A DNA stretch of 64,000 nucleotides from Paenibacillus sanguinis 2301083 = DSM 16941 (GCF_000374825.1 NZ_KB895377.1:434001-498000); one strand, 5' to 3'. Shown: positions 41,065 to 50,362, counted from the stretch's first letter. A program made the numbers and translations. The notes: generated from the sequence alone by a model not told the origin.

Positions 41065-41328
41065 ATGGTCGAAATTTATTATAATTGCCTGTACTGTATG
41101 AATAAAAAGGTACGTGTCATGTGCCGAGACGGCAAAGTATATGAGGGGACCGTCGTTAATGTGGACCGGGAAAATCTTTATCTGAAAGTCTCTGGTGGAC
41201 GAGGGCGAGTGAAAACATCAGCTTTTATTCCCCCGTACGGTTACGGATACGGCTATGGACCGTCTCCTGCTGGAGAGCAAATTTTGACGCTCAGCTTGTT
41301 TACACTACTGGCCATTGCCTTGATCTGA
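41065..41328 (+). CDS. Small Sm-like hypothetical protein
   Basis: The 87-residue protein has a beta-rich N-terminal part (VRVMCRDGKVYEGTVVNVDR, ENLYLKVSGG) like an Sm/LSm or spore-coat-associated small barrel. A YGYGYGYG-type repeat and a hydrophobic C-terminus follow. It occurs in Paenibacillus-like genomes without known function. AGGAAGGAGAG precedes the ATG and a terminator follows at 41349. Confidence 0.65.
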   Translation: MVEIYYNCLYCMNKKVRVMCRDGKVYEGTVVNVDRENLYLKVSGGRGRVKTSAFIPPYGYGYGYGPSPAGEQILTLSLFTLLAIALI

Positions 41329-41348
41329 TTCGCTGGAATCCGCAGGAA

Positions 41349-41377
41349 GGGCCTCTGATGTTGAAGAGGCTTTTTTT
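41349..41377 (+). terminator. Terminator after the Sm-like gene
   Basis: GCCTCT (41351-41356) and AGAGGC (41365-41370) flank an eight-base loop, followed by seven T. Confidence 0.85.
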
Positions 41378-41540
41378 GCGTGAAAAAGATAATGCTTAGA
41401 AAAAATGACATCGAAGCCTTTTCTTGGATGCGGTTGGTTTCTTTTATGGAAAGAAAGCATCTATTGCTTGGAATATCATAATATGGTTATTAGGGCGTAG
41501 CTTAAATACCTTTGGCATCGTAATTAGCTCGGTATTATTT

Positions 41541-41569
41541 CTTGCTATGTCCGGGAATTTATGATAAAA
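41541..41569 (+). promoter_or_regulatory. Promoter of the relocated rplS operon
   Basis: TTGCTA (41541-41546), 17-base spacer and TAAAAT (41564-41569), about 105 bases before rplS. The separated rplS thus has its own promoter; nothing else is recognised in 41378-41673. Confidence 0.65.
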
Positions 41570-41673
41570 TTCAGTTTGTTGTGAATTCGGTGGTCCGCTG
41601 CGGATGATGAAGGAGAACATGGAGATTTCTCCGGAAGAGGCATGAACACCTGAGTGGAAGGAGGGAGTCATAG

Positions 41674-42018
41674 ATGAATATCGTACAAGCGATTACGCAA
41701 GAACAACTTCGCAAGGATATTCCAAGTTTCCGCCCTGGTGACACTTTGAAAGTGTTCGTTAAGGTTATTGAGGGAACTCGCGAGCGTGTCCAGTTGTTTG
41801 AAGGTGTTGTTATCAAGCGTCGTGGCGGCGGAATCAGCGAAACTTTTACCGTTCGTAAAATTTCGAATGGTGTAGGTGTGGAAAGAACTTTCCCGATTAA
41901 TTCCCCGAAAATCGATAAAATTGAAGTGGCTCGCCGTGGTAAAGTGCGTCGTGCGAAGTTGTATTATCTTCGTGAACTTCGCGGTAAAGCAGCGAGAATT
42001 AAAGAAGTGCGTCGTTAA
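41674..42018 (+). CDS. rplS: Large ribosomal subunit protein bL19
   Basis: The 114-residue L19 protein has the family blocks [40 protein letters not shown] and the C-terminal [20 protein letters not shown]. It sits at the 30S-50S interface. AAGGAGGGAG precedes the ATG. Its usual neighbour trmD lies 37 kb upstream, marking the right side of the island. Confidence 0.97.
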   Translation: MNIVQAITQEQLRKDIPSFRPGDTLKVFVKVIEGTRERVQLFEGVVIKRRGGGISETFTVRKISNGVGVERTFPINSPKIDKIEVARRGKVRRAKLYYLRELRGKAARIKEVRR

Positions 42019-42037
42019 TTCCATTAACGAACAGGAG

Positions 42038-42062
42038 GGGCTTGTTTATTCAAGCCCTTTTA
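42038..42062 (+). terminator. Terminator after rplS
   Basis: GGGCTTG (42038-42044) and CAAGCCC (42051-42057) followed by TTTTACTTTTT. Confidence 0.8.
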
Positions 42063-42107
42063 CTTTTTCCATTTACCCATTTGTGAGGATAAGGGAGGCC
42101 GCGACCC

Positions 42108-42758
42108 ATGGAGAAACAGGGAGAGCAGCACTATTCGGAGCAATCGATTGACCAGATGGGGCAACCGGAAGGACCGGGAACAGTGCATAAGGATAAGAAT
42201 GAAAAAGGCGAGATGCTGGAATGGCTAAAAGCCATTGTCATCGCTGTAGTGTTGGTTATTTTAATCCGTTGGCTGTTTTTTGCACCGTTTATTGTGGATG
42301 GTCCGTCCATGCAGCCGAATTTTCACACGAGTGAACGTATTATCGTTAACAAAATCATTTATGATATGCGCGCTCCCAAGCATGGTGAAGTTATCGTATT
42401 CCATGTGCCTCAGGAGGGGCGGGATTTTATCAAACGCGTGATTGGAGTTCCCGGAGATACCGTACAGGTAGAAGGAGACACGGTAACGGTAAATGGACAA
42501 ATCGTGGACGAGACGTACATTAAAGACGTCGTTGATGAGAAGCATAAGAATGATGAGTTATATAATATAGAAGCGAACTTCCCTAACCAGGACGTTCCTG
42601 ATGGAACGGTGCCAGAGGGCCATGTGTTTGTATTGGGAGATAATCGGTCGAACAGTACGGATAGCCGGAGAATCGGCTACGTTAGCTATAGTGAAATTGT
42701 GGGTCGAGCCGATATGGTATTCTGGCCGCTGAGCGATTTTAAGTTCATCCGGCATTAG
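42108..42758 (+). CDS. lepB: Type I signal peptidase
   Basis: The 216-residue enzyme has a hydrophilic N-terminal extension of about 40 residues, one membrane anchor (AIVIAVVLVILIRWLFF), the catalytic Ser in VDGPSMQPNF and the catalytic Lys in GRDFIKRVIGVPGD. Conserved GHVFVLGDNRSNSTDSR follows. It removes signal peptides from exported proteins on the outer face of the membrane. AGGGAGG lies upstream. Its place after rplS is usual in Paenibacillus. Confidence 0.95.
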   Translation: MEKQGEQHYSEQSIDQMGQPEGPGTVHKDKNEKGEMLEWLKAIVIAVVLVILIRWLFFAPFIVDGPSMQPNFHTSERIIVNKIIYDMRAPKHGEVIVFHVPQEGRDFIKRVIGVPGDTVQVEGDTVTVNGQIVDETYIKDVVDEKHKNDELYNIEANFPNQDVPDGTVPEGHVFVLGDNRSNSTDSRRIGYVSYSEIVGRADMVFWPLSDFKFIRH

Positions 42759-42809
42759 TTTAAGGGTAAACAAGAAGGCGCGTTCATTGGAAATATGAGG
42801 TGAGCAAAT

Positions 42810-43673
42810 ATGGCAATACAATGGTTTCCCGGTCATATGACCAAGGCACGCCGGCAAATTCAGGATAAGTTGAAGCTGATCGATGTGGTGATAGAGCTGC
42901 TGGATGCCCGTCTGCCTCTATCCAGCCGTAATCCCATGATTGATGAGATTTTACAGGGCAAGCCCCGCTTGATCGTGCTGAACAAAGCGGATTTGGCTGA
43001 TCCGCTCGTAACGAAGCAGTGGATTGAATATTTTAAGCAAGAGGGTCATCTGGCCGTAGAAGCGGACGCTTCCAGTGGACAAGGTCTAAAGGAAATTCCG
43101 CGCTTGGCGAAGGAACTGCTTAAGGATAAGATTGAGAAGCAAATTGCCAAGGGAATTAACCCGCGGGCTGTGCGTGCTCTCATCGTAGGTATCCCTAATG
43201 TAGGCAAGTCAACCCTGATAAACGGGCTGGCTGGTCGAAAAATAGCCGCTACCGGCGATCGGCCTGGTGTAACCAAGGGTCAGCAATGGATCAAGGTTGG
43301 TACGGATATGGAATTGCTGGATACGCCAGGGATTTTATGGCCTAAATTTGAGGATCAAAACGTAGGTTATCGGCTGGCAGTGACCGGAGCGATACGCGAA
43401 GAGATTCTGAATGTTGAAGATATTGCTTTTTTTGCAGTCAAATATCTTGTCCGGTATTATTGGGAGCCGTTTCAAGCCCGCTTTGAGCTGGATGAAGCGC
43501 CGCAGGATGCGGAAAATTCCGATGAAATTGTTGCCGTGATGGAGGCGGTGGGGCGCAAGCGCGGTTGCATCGTCAGTGGTGGACGTGTGGACTTGGAGAA
43601 GGCGTCGCAAATTTTGCTTCGTGAGCTTCGGGCCGGCAAGCTGGGCAGATACTCGCTAGAAGCACCTTACTAA
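42810..43673 (+). CDS. rbgA: Ribosome biogenesis GTPase RbgA (YlqF)
   Basis: The 287-residue circularly permuted GTPase has G4 VLNKADLAD before G1 [16 protein letters not shown], then G3 [10 protein letters not shown]. The N-terminal [15 protein letters not shown] is diagnostic. RbgA completes the 50S subunit in Bacillota. GAGGTGAG lies before the ATG. It is 51 bases after lepB and is followed by a terminator. Confidence 0.96.
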   Translation: MAIQWFPGHMTKARRQIQDKLKLIDVVIELLDARLPLSSRNPMIDEILQGKPRLIVLNKADLADPLVTKQWIEYFKQEGHLAVEADASSGQGLKEIPRLAKELLKDKIEKQIAKGINPRAVRALIVGIPNVGKSTLINGLAGRKIAATGDRPGVTKGQQWIKVGTDMELLDTPGILWPKFEDQNVGYRLAVTGAIREEILNVEDIAFFAVKYLVRYYWEPFQARFELDEAPQDAENSDEIVAVMEAVGRKRGCIVSGGRVDLEKASQILLRELRAGKLGRYSLEAPY

Positions 43674-43674
43674 G

Positions 43675-43715
43675 AAATAGCCGTCGGCCGTTCGCCGGGG
43701 GCTATTTTGTTTTTT
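43675..43715 (+). terminator. Terminator after rbgA
   Basis: AAATAGCC (43675-43682) and GGCTATTT (43700-43707) with an inner CGGC/GCCG pair, followed by TGTTTTTT. Confidence 0.88.
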
Positions 43716-43839
43716 CACAGGATGACTGTAGAATCCACGACAGAAAGCCGATAATAAGAGATAAGGCCATAGTGGTGATTTCCATCAGATCGGGTAGTTT
43801 AGAGGCAAGTTCCACGGTGGAGGTTTGTAAGGAGGCATT

Positions 43840-44457
43840 ATGGAGGATTTGTTGAAATATGAACGGGAATATGGAGCTTCTTATCAGTATATTGCTGGCA
43901 TCGATGAAGTCGGAAGAGGTTGCTTGTTTGGAGATGTGGTGGCCGCAGCGGTCGTTTTACCCCAGCAGCTTGTACTGGAGGAAGTGAATGATTCCAAGAA
44001 GCTAAGCGCAAAAAAACGAGATCAATTATACGATATCATTATGGAGCGGGCGTTGGCGGTGGGGATTGGTTATGTGGATGCGGCGACCATCGACCGAATT
44101 AATATCAAGCAAGCTACTCGGTTGGCTATGAAGCAAGCGGTAGAAGAACTGGCCGTTGCCGCAGATTTTCTGCTGATTGACGCTGAGAAGGTGGATGTGC
44201 CGATTCCTCAATTGTCGGTCATCAAGGGTGATGCGACCAGTCAGTCGATTGCCGCCGCCTCTATTATCGCAAAAGTGACGCGAGACAGATTATGTCAAGG
44301 GGAATGGGATGCAAAATATCCTGAGTACGGTATTGCTATACATAAGGGTTATGGGACTAAATTTCATCGTGAGCAGATTTTGGCCCTTGGACCCACGCCG
44401 CTGCATCGCAGAAGCTTTATGCGGAATCTGTTAATCGAAGAGCAAACGTTGTTCTAA
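43840..44457 (+). CDS. rnhB: Ribonuclease HII
   Basis: The 205-residue enzyme cuts RNA in RNA-DNA hybrids. The active-site segment IAGIDEVGRGCLFGDVVAAA carries the DE pair, followed by DSKKLSAKKRD and the third acid in DFLLIDAEKVDV. The usual GRGPLAGPV is replaced by GRGCLFGDV, but the catalytic residues are kept. GTAAGGAGG precedes the ATG. It follows rbgA in the standard order. Confidence 0.95.
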   Translation: MEDLLKYEREYGASYQYIAGIDEVGRGCLFGDVVAAAVVLPQQLVLEEVNDSKKLSAKKRDQLYDIIMERALAVGIGYVDAATIDRINIKQATRLAMKQAVEELAVAADFLLIDAEKVDVPIPQLSVIKGDATSQSIAAASIIAKVTRDRLCQGEWDAKYPEYGIAIHKGYGTKFHREQILALGPTPLHRRSFMRNLLIEEQTLF

Positions 44458-44470
44458 ACCAGTGTCATTG

Positions 44471-44497
44471 ACCCGCCCTCGCAGGAGGCGGGTTTTC
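44471..44497 (+). terminator. Terminator after rnhB
   Basis: ACCCGCC (44471-44477) and GGCGGGT (44487-44493) followed by TTTT. Confidence 0.8.
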
Positions 44498-44526
44498 CAT
44501 ATCAGGTGTTACGAGGAGGGGAAGTT

Positions 44527-46599
44527 ATGAATATCGGACCGCTGCTGCGCAGCATGATGGGAGATGTGCGGACCGGGGAACCCAAATCCCTGGAATTAAG
44601 AACGGGGCAGGTGGTCCGCGGAACGATATTATCCGTATCGGAGGACGGACAGGATGCGGTAATCCAGGTACAGGGTGTCAAGCTGCATGCAGCTCTGGAA
44701 ACCCCGCTTCGTCAGGGGGAAACCACGTTGCTCCAGGTCCAGCCGGAAGCCCAAGGGGGATTGCCGGTGCTAAAGCCCATGGAGATGGCGGCAAACACTA
44801 TGCTGTCCGCCGCTTCCCTTGCCAAGACGCTGGAATCCTTAGGTTTGGAAAATACCCCGGCTAATCGGGAACTGCTGCAACTGATGCAGAAGAGCGGATT
44901 GCCTCTAACGAAGGAAAATGTATTGTTGCTACAGCAGGTATCCGGTCAAAGACCGGCGGGGTTACCTTTGTCGGAGTGGGTGCAGGCGGCGGGAATTGCC
45001 TTTAGCCGCGGCTTGCCGATTACAGGTGAATCGGTTGCCGGGTTGCATCAAGCTATTTTTGGTCCTCCCCTTCATGTGCTGTTGTCCTCACTGGAGGAGC
45101 AGTTGGGCGCTTTTCTGCGTCAGCTAGAGAGCGGGAGCAGCGGGGCTGCTGCAGGGAAAGCTAGTCCCCCTGAAGGAGGAGCATCCACCCAGGTGCCGCA
45201 ACCTGGAGTTGGTACAGGTACGGGTACGAGTATGGGAGCTGCCACATCTCCTGGGACAGGGAGTGCCTTGTCCAGTGGCGGAGCTCAGCCGAATCAGGCG
45301 GCGGGGCTGGTGCAGTTAGCGCAGCAGGGAGGCTTGCCTGTAGGCGGGGCAGGAGGGCAAGCAGTTGGGGCAGGAGCATCTGCCGGAAATGCGGGGGCCC
45401 CTATCGAACTAGCGGCGAGGCTGCAAACGTTGCTGCTTGCGCTGGGCTCGGCCATGACGGAGGAGAGCATGGCCGGGGGGGCAGCGGGCCGGGGAGCCAG
45501 TGACCCGCTGCCAAGCGGCGCTCCCGGCACAGCGATGCCGGGAGGAAACGGTCTTGCCGCCGGCAGCCCTGCTTCTCCGGCGACGGCGCAGTTGCCCGGC
45601 GGAGGAAGCATCGCCGGTGCTGCGCCAGCAAGCACGCACCCCGCCCCCGCGGCGGAGCCGTGGGTGGGGCGCGTGCTGAAGCTGCTCGGTGCGGAGCACG
45701 AGCAGCAAGTGCTGCGCGCGGCCGGGCCGGGCGGCGGTACGCCGGCCCCGGCTGCAGCGCCGGAAGCGCCGCCGCAGGCAAGCGGCGCCGCGGGGGCTCC
45801 CGCCGGGGGCGCACAGGCGCCCGGCGGCCCGGGAGCGGGCAGCGTACCTGCGGCCGCGCCGGGCGAAGCCCCGCTGCTGCGCCAGGAGGCCGCAGCAGTA
45901 CAAGCGGGCGGCGCCAACACGTCGCCGCCCAAGGACGCCGCGCCGGAAGCACGCGCGGCGTCGGCCCCAGCGCAGCCTGCGGCTGGCGAGGCTGCCGCTG
46001 GGGCCGCCCGCAGCAGCGGCGTGCCAACGACCGGCACCGCCGGCACGGCTGCGCAGGAGAGCTTGAAAGGCCTTCTGCTGCAAGCGATGGCCTCAAGCGA
46101 GCTGCCGGCGCCTTTGCAAGAGGCGGCCCGGCAGCTGGTGATGCAACTGACCGGGCAGCAGCTGCTGTTGAATACCGATCGGACCGCTCCGTTCGCGCAG
46201 GTTACGATGTTTCTCCCCTTCATCGGTCCCGACGGCCAACAGACCGCCGCTGTGCATATTGAATCGCGGCGAGGCCGCAAGGGCGAACTGGACCCGGCTA
46301 ACTGCCGCTTATGGTTCGACCTGCAAATGCAAGCGCTGGGCCAAATTATGGTTGACGTACAGGTTGCGGATAAGAAGGTACTACTCAAGCTATATAGCGA
46401 GAAGGAAGCCACCGGCGTATTCCTGGAATCCCGCCATGACGAGATTGAGATGGCACTGGCAGGAGCAGGCTACAAGCTGCTTTCGTTAAAGGCAGAGCCG
46501 CTAATCTCGCCGGAGACAGAAGACGGGGAGACAACGGATTTCAGCCTGTCCCTGTCCTATGCGCCAAGTCCCTATAAAGGGGTGGATTACCGGGTATGA
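44527..46599 (+). CDS. FliK-like protein with a GC-rich Ala/Gly/Pro linker (YlqG position)
   Basis: The protein is about 690 residues from ATG 44527 (GAGGAGGGG upstream). Residues 1-210 and the last ~130 are ordered; the C-terminal part (LPFIGPDGQQTAAVHIESRR; WFDLQMQALGQIMVDVQVAD) resembles the hook-length-control FliK C-terminal domain. Between them lie about 300 residues of low-complexity Ala, Gly, Pro and Ser encoded by very GC-rich DNA. It occupies the ylqG position and overlaps the FlhB-like gene by four bases, which supports a flagellar or export role. Confidence 0.75.
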   Translation: MNIGPLLRSMMGDVRTGEPKSLELRTGQVVRGTILSVSEDGQDAVIQVQGVKLHAALETPLRQGETTLLQVQPEAQGGLPVLKPMEMAANTMLSAASLAKTLESLGLENTPANRELLQLMQKSGLPLTKENVLLLQQVSGQRPAGLPLSEWVQAAGIAFSRGLPITGESVAGLHQAIFGPPLHVLLSSLEEQLGAFLRQLESGSSGAAAGKASPPEGGASTQVPQPGVGTGTGTSMGAATSPGTGSALSSGGAQPNQAAGLVQLAQQGGLPVGGAGGQAVGAGASAGNAGAPIELAARLQTLLLALGSAMTEESMAGGAAGRGASDPLPSGAPGTAMPGGNGLAAGSPASPATAQLPGGGSIAGAAPASTHPAPAAEPWVGRVLKLLGAEHEQQVLRAAGPGGGTPAPAAAPEAPPQASGAAGAPAGGAQAPGGPGAGSVPAAAPGEAPLLRQEAAAVQAGGANTSPPKDAAPEARAASAPAQPAAGEAAAGAARSSGVPTTGTAGTAAQESLKGLLLQAMASSELPAPLQEAARQLVMQLTGQQLLLNTDRTAPFAQVTMFLPFIGPDGQQTAAVHIESRRGRKGELDPANCRLWFDLQMQALGQIMVDVQVADKKVLLKLYSEKEATGVFLESRHDEIEMALAGAGYKLLSLKAEPLISPETEDGETTDFSLSLSYAPSPYKGVDYRV

Positions 46600-46901
46600 G
46601 TGAAGAGGCGAAGGAGCGGGGTCAGGCTTTCAAGAAGGCGGTTGCTTTAAAATACGATCCCGGCCAGGGAGAAGCTCCAGTTGTAGCTGCAAAGGGTAGA
46701 GGGCTGTTGGCCGAGCAGATTTTAGAAAAGGCGCGGGAACATGGTATTCCTGTTCAGGAGGATGCCGCCCTGGTGGAGGTGCTGTCCAAGCTGGATCTGG
46801 ATCAGCAAATTCCGGCAGAGCTTTATGATCTGGTCGCGGAAATTTTAACGTTTATATATCGCTCCGATAAAATGATGGAAAGAGAGTTGTTCCTTGAATA
46901 G
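46596..46901 (+). CDS. ylqH: FlhB C-terminal-domain homologue (YlqH/FlhX-like)
   Basis: The 101-residue protein corresponds to the cytoplasmic switch domain of FlhB/EscU (KKAVALKYDPGQGEAPVVAA, KAREHGIPVQEDAALVEVLS). It lacks the membrane part, and the NPTH autocleavage motif is replaced by YDPGQGEAP. Such FlhX-like proteins can partly replace the FlhB C-domain. The start overlaps the FliK-like stop (ATGA), showing coupling. Confidence 0.88.
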   Translation: MSEEAKERGQAFKKAVALKYDPGQGEAPVVAAKGRGLLAEQILEKAREHGIPVQEDAALVEVLSKLDLDQQIPAELYDLVAEILTFIYRSDKMMERELFLE

Positions 46902-47286
46902 TCCATATAGGAAAAGAACGGTGGGAGATGAGCGGAAAGAGCGGGGGCGCCGTGCGGAACTGGCGGCTGCTGAGCATTTGCTCTCCCTTGGCTATGCAAT
47001 CATGGAGCGCAACTGGCGCTGCCGTTCAGGGGAGATTGATCTGATTGCCCGGCAAGGAGACTGGATAGTTATCGTTGAGGTACGTAGCCGCAGTGGCAGG
47101 GCTGCTGGTTTTGGAACGGCTGCGGAAGCGGTGACTCCACGCAAAATAGCTCAGGTTCGCAGCACTGCGGCTGTGTATCTGCATCAGAACAAACAATGGG
47201 CTGCGAATGTGCGGTTTGATGTTATCGCGGTTACCTTTGACCGGACCGAAACAATAGAACTCGAGCATATCGAAGGGGCTTTTTAA
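46894..47286 (+). CDS. YraN family (UPF0102) nuclease-like protein
   Basis: The protein is up to 130 residues, with the restriction-endonuclease-like signature RRAELAAAEHLLSLGYAIME, RNWRCRSGEIDLIARQGDWI (E..D) and FVEVR-type VEVRSRSGR. The TTG at 46894 overlaps the previous gene; GTG 46921 behind AGGAAAAG is another possible start. It is thought to act on DNA; the role is not established. It is the last gene of this operon, before a terminator. Confidence 0.9.
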   Translation: MNSPYRKRTVGDERKERGRRAELAAAEHLLSLGYAIMERNWRCRSGEIDLIARQGDWIVIVEVRSRSGRAAGFGTAAEAVTPRKIAQVRSTAAVYLHQNKQWAANVRFDVIAVTFDRTETIELEHIEGAF

Positions 47287-47347
47287 ATCACTGACTATCA
47301 TGCTTGTTTAAGCTAAGGCATCAGCTTTATATGAATTGAAATATATG

Positions 47348-47400
47348 CGGGTTAGGACGGCAGTGGGAATGAATTACCCTGAAGTCCTAGCCCGTTATTT
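47348..47400 (+). terminator. Terminator after yraN
   Basis: CGGGTTAGGAC (47348-47358) and GTCCTAGCCCG (47384-47394) with a 25-base loop, followed by TTATTTCTT. The stem resembles the terminator at 3090. Confidence 0.7.
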
Positions 47401-47477
47401 CTTAAGCTCCTTGTATCGGAGGCTTGACGTAATATACAGTTATTCTAGCTAATACCGGAGAGGGGAATATTCAAGAG

Positions 47478-48230
47478 ATGAACGGAGAGATGTATCAAAT
47501 CAGCAGTCTTGTAGCCAGCACGAAGCAAGCGTTGAGACAGAAGAGCAAAATTAAATACAAGATGCCCTCCTACGAGCTTGCTGTGACCTTCGATGCTCTG
47601 GACATGGATAAACCGGAGAGAAGTTCGTTCAAAAACGTGGAGGAATGGTATAAACAAGCCCTTAAACGCAAGCTTACTGATGTTAAATTTTTGACTCCTG
47701 CCGAGGTGAAGGACAGACACCTGCTTGCTTTTGCTGGCGCACGCCGTAATCTGCTGACTTGCTTTTACGAGGATGGAGAAGTCACGTATTCGCTGCCCAA
47801 ATGGACATTCAATACCCGGAAAAAGGGTTGGGATATCCATTACGTAGAGCATCGCTGGGAGAACCCGCCCCAAGAGAAGCCTGTTTTTCCCGATAACACA
47901 GAGGAATTCGCCAAGGTGCTTGATGAAATTGCCAAGCTGGCCGACGATATTGAGTGTGATAACTTCGCTCATTTGTTCCGTCAAGCAGGGCTGGTGTTGG
48001 CGGGGGAGACATCCAAAGCCTCCGGTATGGAAATCCCCTTGCCCGAGAAGCATCTGAACATGTTTCATGCGGCCAGCTCGGCAGATGTCTTTGGCGGCAT
48101 GGGCTCCTGGAATGATTCCCCCTGGGGAATGGCTCGGGAGAAGGATTTATCCGAGAAATACGAAGAGCTATCCTCGGAATTATATAAACAGATTGTAGGG
48201 GCTGTGTTGTTCGCCGTTAATGAGTGGTGA
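47478..48230 (+). CDS. Conserved hypothetical protein
   Basis: The protein is about 250 residues (start at ATG 47478 or 47490). It contains KMPSYELAVTFDALDMDKPE, KFLTPAEVKDRHLLAFAGAR and FPDNTEEFAKVLDEIAKLAD. No family or motif is recognised; it looks like a soluble cytoplasmic protein kept in Paenibacillus-type genomes. Its 3' end overlaps the convergent yifB gene by 14 bases. Confidence 0.7.
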   Translation: MNGEMYQISSLVASTKQALRQKSKIKYKMPSYELAVTFDALDMDKPERSSFKNVEEWYKQALKRKLTDVKFLTPAEVKDRHLLAFAGARRNLLTCFYEDGEVTYSLPKWTFNTRKKGWDIHYVEHRWENPPQEKPVFPDNTEEFAKVLDEIAKLADDIECDNFAHLFRQAGLVLAGETSKASGMEIPLPEKHLNMFHAASSADVFGGMGSWNDSPWGMAREKDLSEKYEELSSELYKQIVGAVLFAVNEW

Positions 48231-49821
48231 GCCGGTCGAACTGACGATATTGAATCGCCTCTGCGATATGCTCAGCCCGGATCTGTTCTTGTCCGTCCAG
48301 ATCGGTGATGGTCCGGGCCAGCTTAATGATGCGGTCGCAGGCCCGCAGACTAAGCCCCAAAGACTCGAAACCCGCTTGCAGCAGCTTGGCGGCATCCTGC
48401 TCCAGTGGGGCAAACCTCTTGAGCAGGCTCCCTGAAAGCTCGCTATTTCGGGAAATTGAAGTGCCTTTGTATCGCTGGCGCTGAATTTGTTCTGCGCTCA
48501 GCACCTGCTTTTGCATATCAGCCGAACTCAGGGGCTGGGTATCCTCCTGCCATTGCTGTGGTCTTGGCACTTCCACCTGCATATCGATACGGTCCAGAAG
48601 TGGGCCTGAGAGCTTCTCCCGGTACTGAGCGATACGCCAAGGTGTGCAACTGCAAGCTGGCAGGGGCGGCTCGGAGCCAAAAAATCCGCACGGGCAAGGA
48701 TTTAAGGAACCCGCAAGTAAAAAATGGGCGGGGAAGGTAAAGGCGGCACGCGAGCGGCTAATCGTAACCTTGCGTTCCTCCAGCGGTTGACGCAGCACTT
48801 CCAGCACTTGCCTGGAGAATTCGGGCAGCTCGTCGAGGAAGAGGATGCCGTGATGAGCCAGGCTTACCTCGCCAGGCTTGGGAATGCTCCCGCCTCCAAT
48901 CAGGCCACCTGATGAAATCGTGTGATGTGGTGAGCGAAAAGGCCGGACGGAGATCAAGCCTTGCCCATGAGGGTTCAGCTTGCCCGCTGAACTGTATATT
49001 CTGGTGACCTCCAGCGATTCCGCCGGGCTCAGAGGTGGAAGGATGGAGGGAAGCCGCTGAATAAGCATCGTCTTGCCCGTCCCCGGTGGGCCAATCAGCA
49101 CAATATTGTGAAAGCCTGCGGCGGCAATGGTTAACGCACGTTTGATATGGCGCTGGCCTACGACATCGCTATAATCCAGCGGTGGCGGCAAAGAAATAGA
49201 GGGGCTGGAGCTTACCTTGGATTCAATCTCAAGGTGCTTTAGCGTTTCCAGGACTAGGGGCTGCCTCTCTCCTTGCCGGGGAGGACGGCCTCTAGTTATT
49301 TTTTTCCCGCTGCAACAATCAGTCTCAGGGTCCAATTCATTTAAATGCGAGATGGCATACACTCGAATTCCTTCCAGTAACAGGGCCTCCTCGGCATTGG
49401 CGCGTGGAAGCAGAACGGAGTGGAAGCCCTCCCTCCGTGCCCGGTCTACCATCGATAAGACGCCTGGCACCGGACGAAGCTTGCCATCGAGCGACAGCTC
49501 GCCAATAATCAAGATACGATCCTCTGCGGGCAGTCTTACTTGATCGCTTGCCGTAAGCAGGGCGAGGGCAATGGCTAGGTCAAAGGCTGCCCCTTCCTTT
49601 CTTAAATCCGCAGGAGCCAGGTTAATAGTTACTCGTTGGAGAGGAAAACGGTATCCGCAGTTCTTAATTGCTGCCCGGACCCGATCCACTGCCTCGCGAA
49701 CAGCAGAGTCAGGCAATCCTACGATTTGCGTTTGAGGGATGCCACTGGACAAATCCACTTCAACCTCAATCACAACTCCATCAATTCCGTAAAGGCATGC
49801 ACTATGCAATTTCCCATACAT
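48217..49821 (-). CDS. YifB/ComM-family Mg-chelatase-like AAA ATPase
   Basis: The 534-residue protein starts at ATG 49821 (MYGKLHSACLYGIDGVVIEV) behind AGAGGTG; the longer frame to 49884 lacks a start site. It has a Lon-like S5-fold N-domain, Walker A GPPGTGKTMLIQRLPSILPP, Walker B ILFLDELPEF, a zinc-like CPCGFFG...CSC segment and the Mg-chelatase C-domain. ComM homologues are branch-migration helicases aiding natural transformation; dprA lies 3 kb away. Confidence 0.93.
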   Translation of the reverse strand: MYGKLHSACLYGIDGVVIEVEVDLSSGIPQTQIVGLPDSAVREAVDRVRAAIKNCGYRFPLQRVTINLAPADLRKEGAAFDLAIALALLTASDQVRLPAEDRILIIGELSLDGKLRPVPGVLSMVDRARREGFHSVLLPRANAEEALLLEGIRVYAISHLNELDPETDCCSGKKITRGRPPRQGERQPLVLETLKHLEIESKVSSSPSISLPPPLDYSDVVGQRHIKRALTIAAAGFHNIVLIGPPGTGKTMLIQRLPSILPPLSPAESLEVTRIYSSAGKLNPHGQGLISVRPFRSPHHTISSGGLIGGGSIPKPGEVSLAHHGILFLDELPEFSRQVLEVLRQPLEERKVTISRSRAAFTFPAHFLLAGSLNPCPCGFFGSEPPLPACSCTPWRIAQYREKLSGPLLDRIDMQVEVPRPQQWQEDTQPLSSADMQKQVLSAEQIQRQRYKGTSISRNSELSGSLLKRFAPLEQDAAKLLQAGFESLGLSLRACDRIIKLARTITDLDGQEQIRAEHIAEAIQYRQFDRLTTH

Positions 49822-50362
49822 CGCAAAAAGCACCTCTTTCCACAAATTACAGCACAAGTACACCGCAAATACTTGGGCTGACATGGAATAAGGTGCCTCC
49901 TTAATTTCCTGTTCAATTAATTAGTATTTTAGAGAGCTATGGAAACAATGTCAAGTTATCACAATAACTTGCATAGACTATTCAGCTACGCAGTGATTCC
50001 GATCAAAACAACGTAGTATATCACATAAATAGCAGATTCAATACGAAAAAGGAGCATTTTATTATTCATCTCGCATCGAGATATTTTGTCATTTTTTGTA
50101 TGAATGGGTGTGGAACTCGTATCGGTCATCCATGCTCTATATTATAGGTTATACCAAGACTTAAAAGCGCTTGCATGAAATAAAAAAGGAGAGAGTAACT
50201 CCTGTTTATTCATGGATTAATTCATCTCAATATGAGATGAAAACCATATAAAAAAGTTGTGTATAAATAGTGAACTTTTTAAGGTAAGCGTTTTAAATAA
50301 ATGGTACAATGATCTCGATTTGAACTCTCTAATACCGCCTGTTGATAGGAGGATTTTTACCC
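49822..50362. promoter_or_regulatory. Regulatory region upstream of sucC
   Basis: This 540-base interval contains two related hairpins: TTCATCTCGCATCGAGAT (50065-50082) and the palindrome TTCATCTCA-ATA-TGAGATGAA (50221-50241). A CcpA cre-like TTAAAAGCGCTTGCAT (50161-50176) matches the WTGNAANCGNWNNCAW consensus except at its G. A -10-like TACAAT is at 50305. The rest is AT-rich. Confidence 0.5.

Noticed and set aside
45294-46412. Long minus-strand and alternate-frame open frames in the GC-rich region
   Set aside because: They are shadows of the Ala/Gly/Pro-rich FliK-like gene; high GC removes stop codons on all frames and no ribosome binding sites are present.
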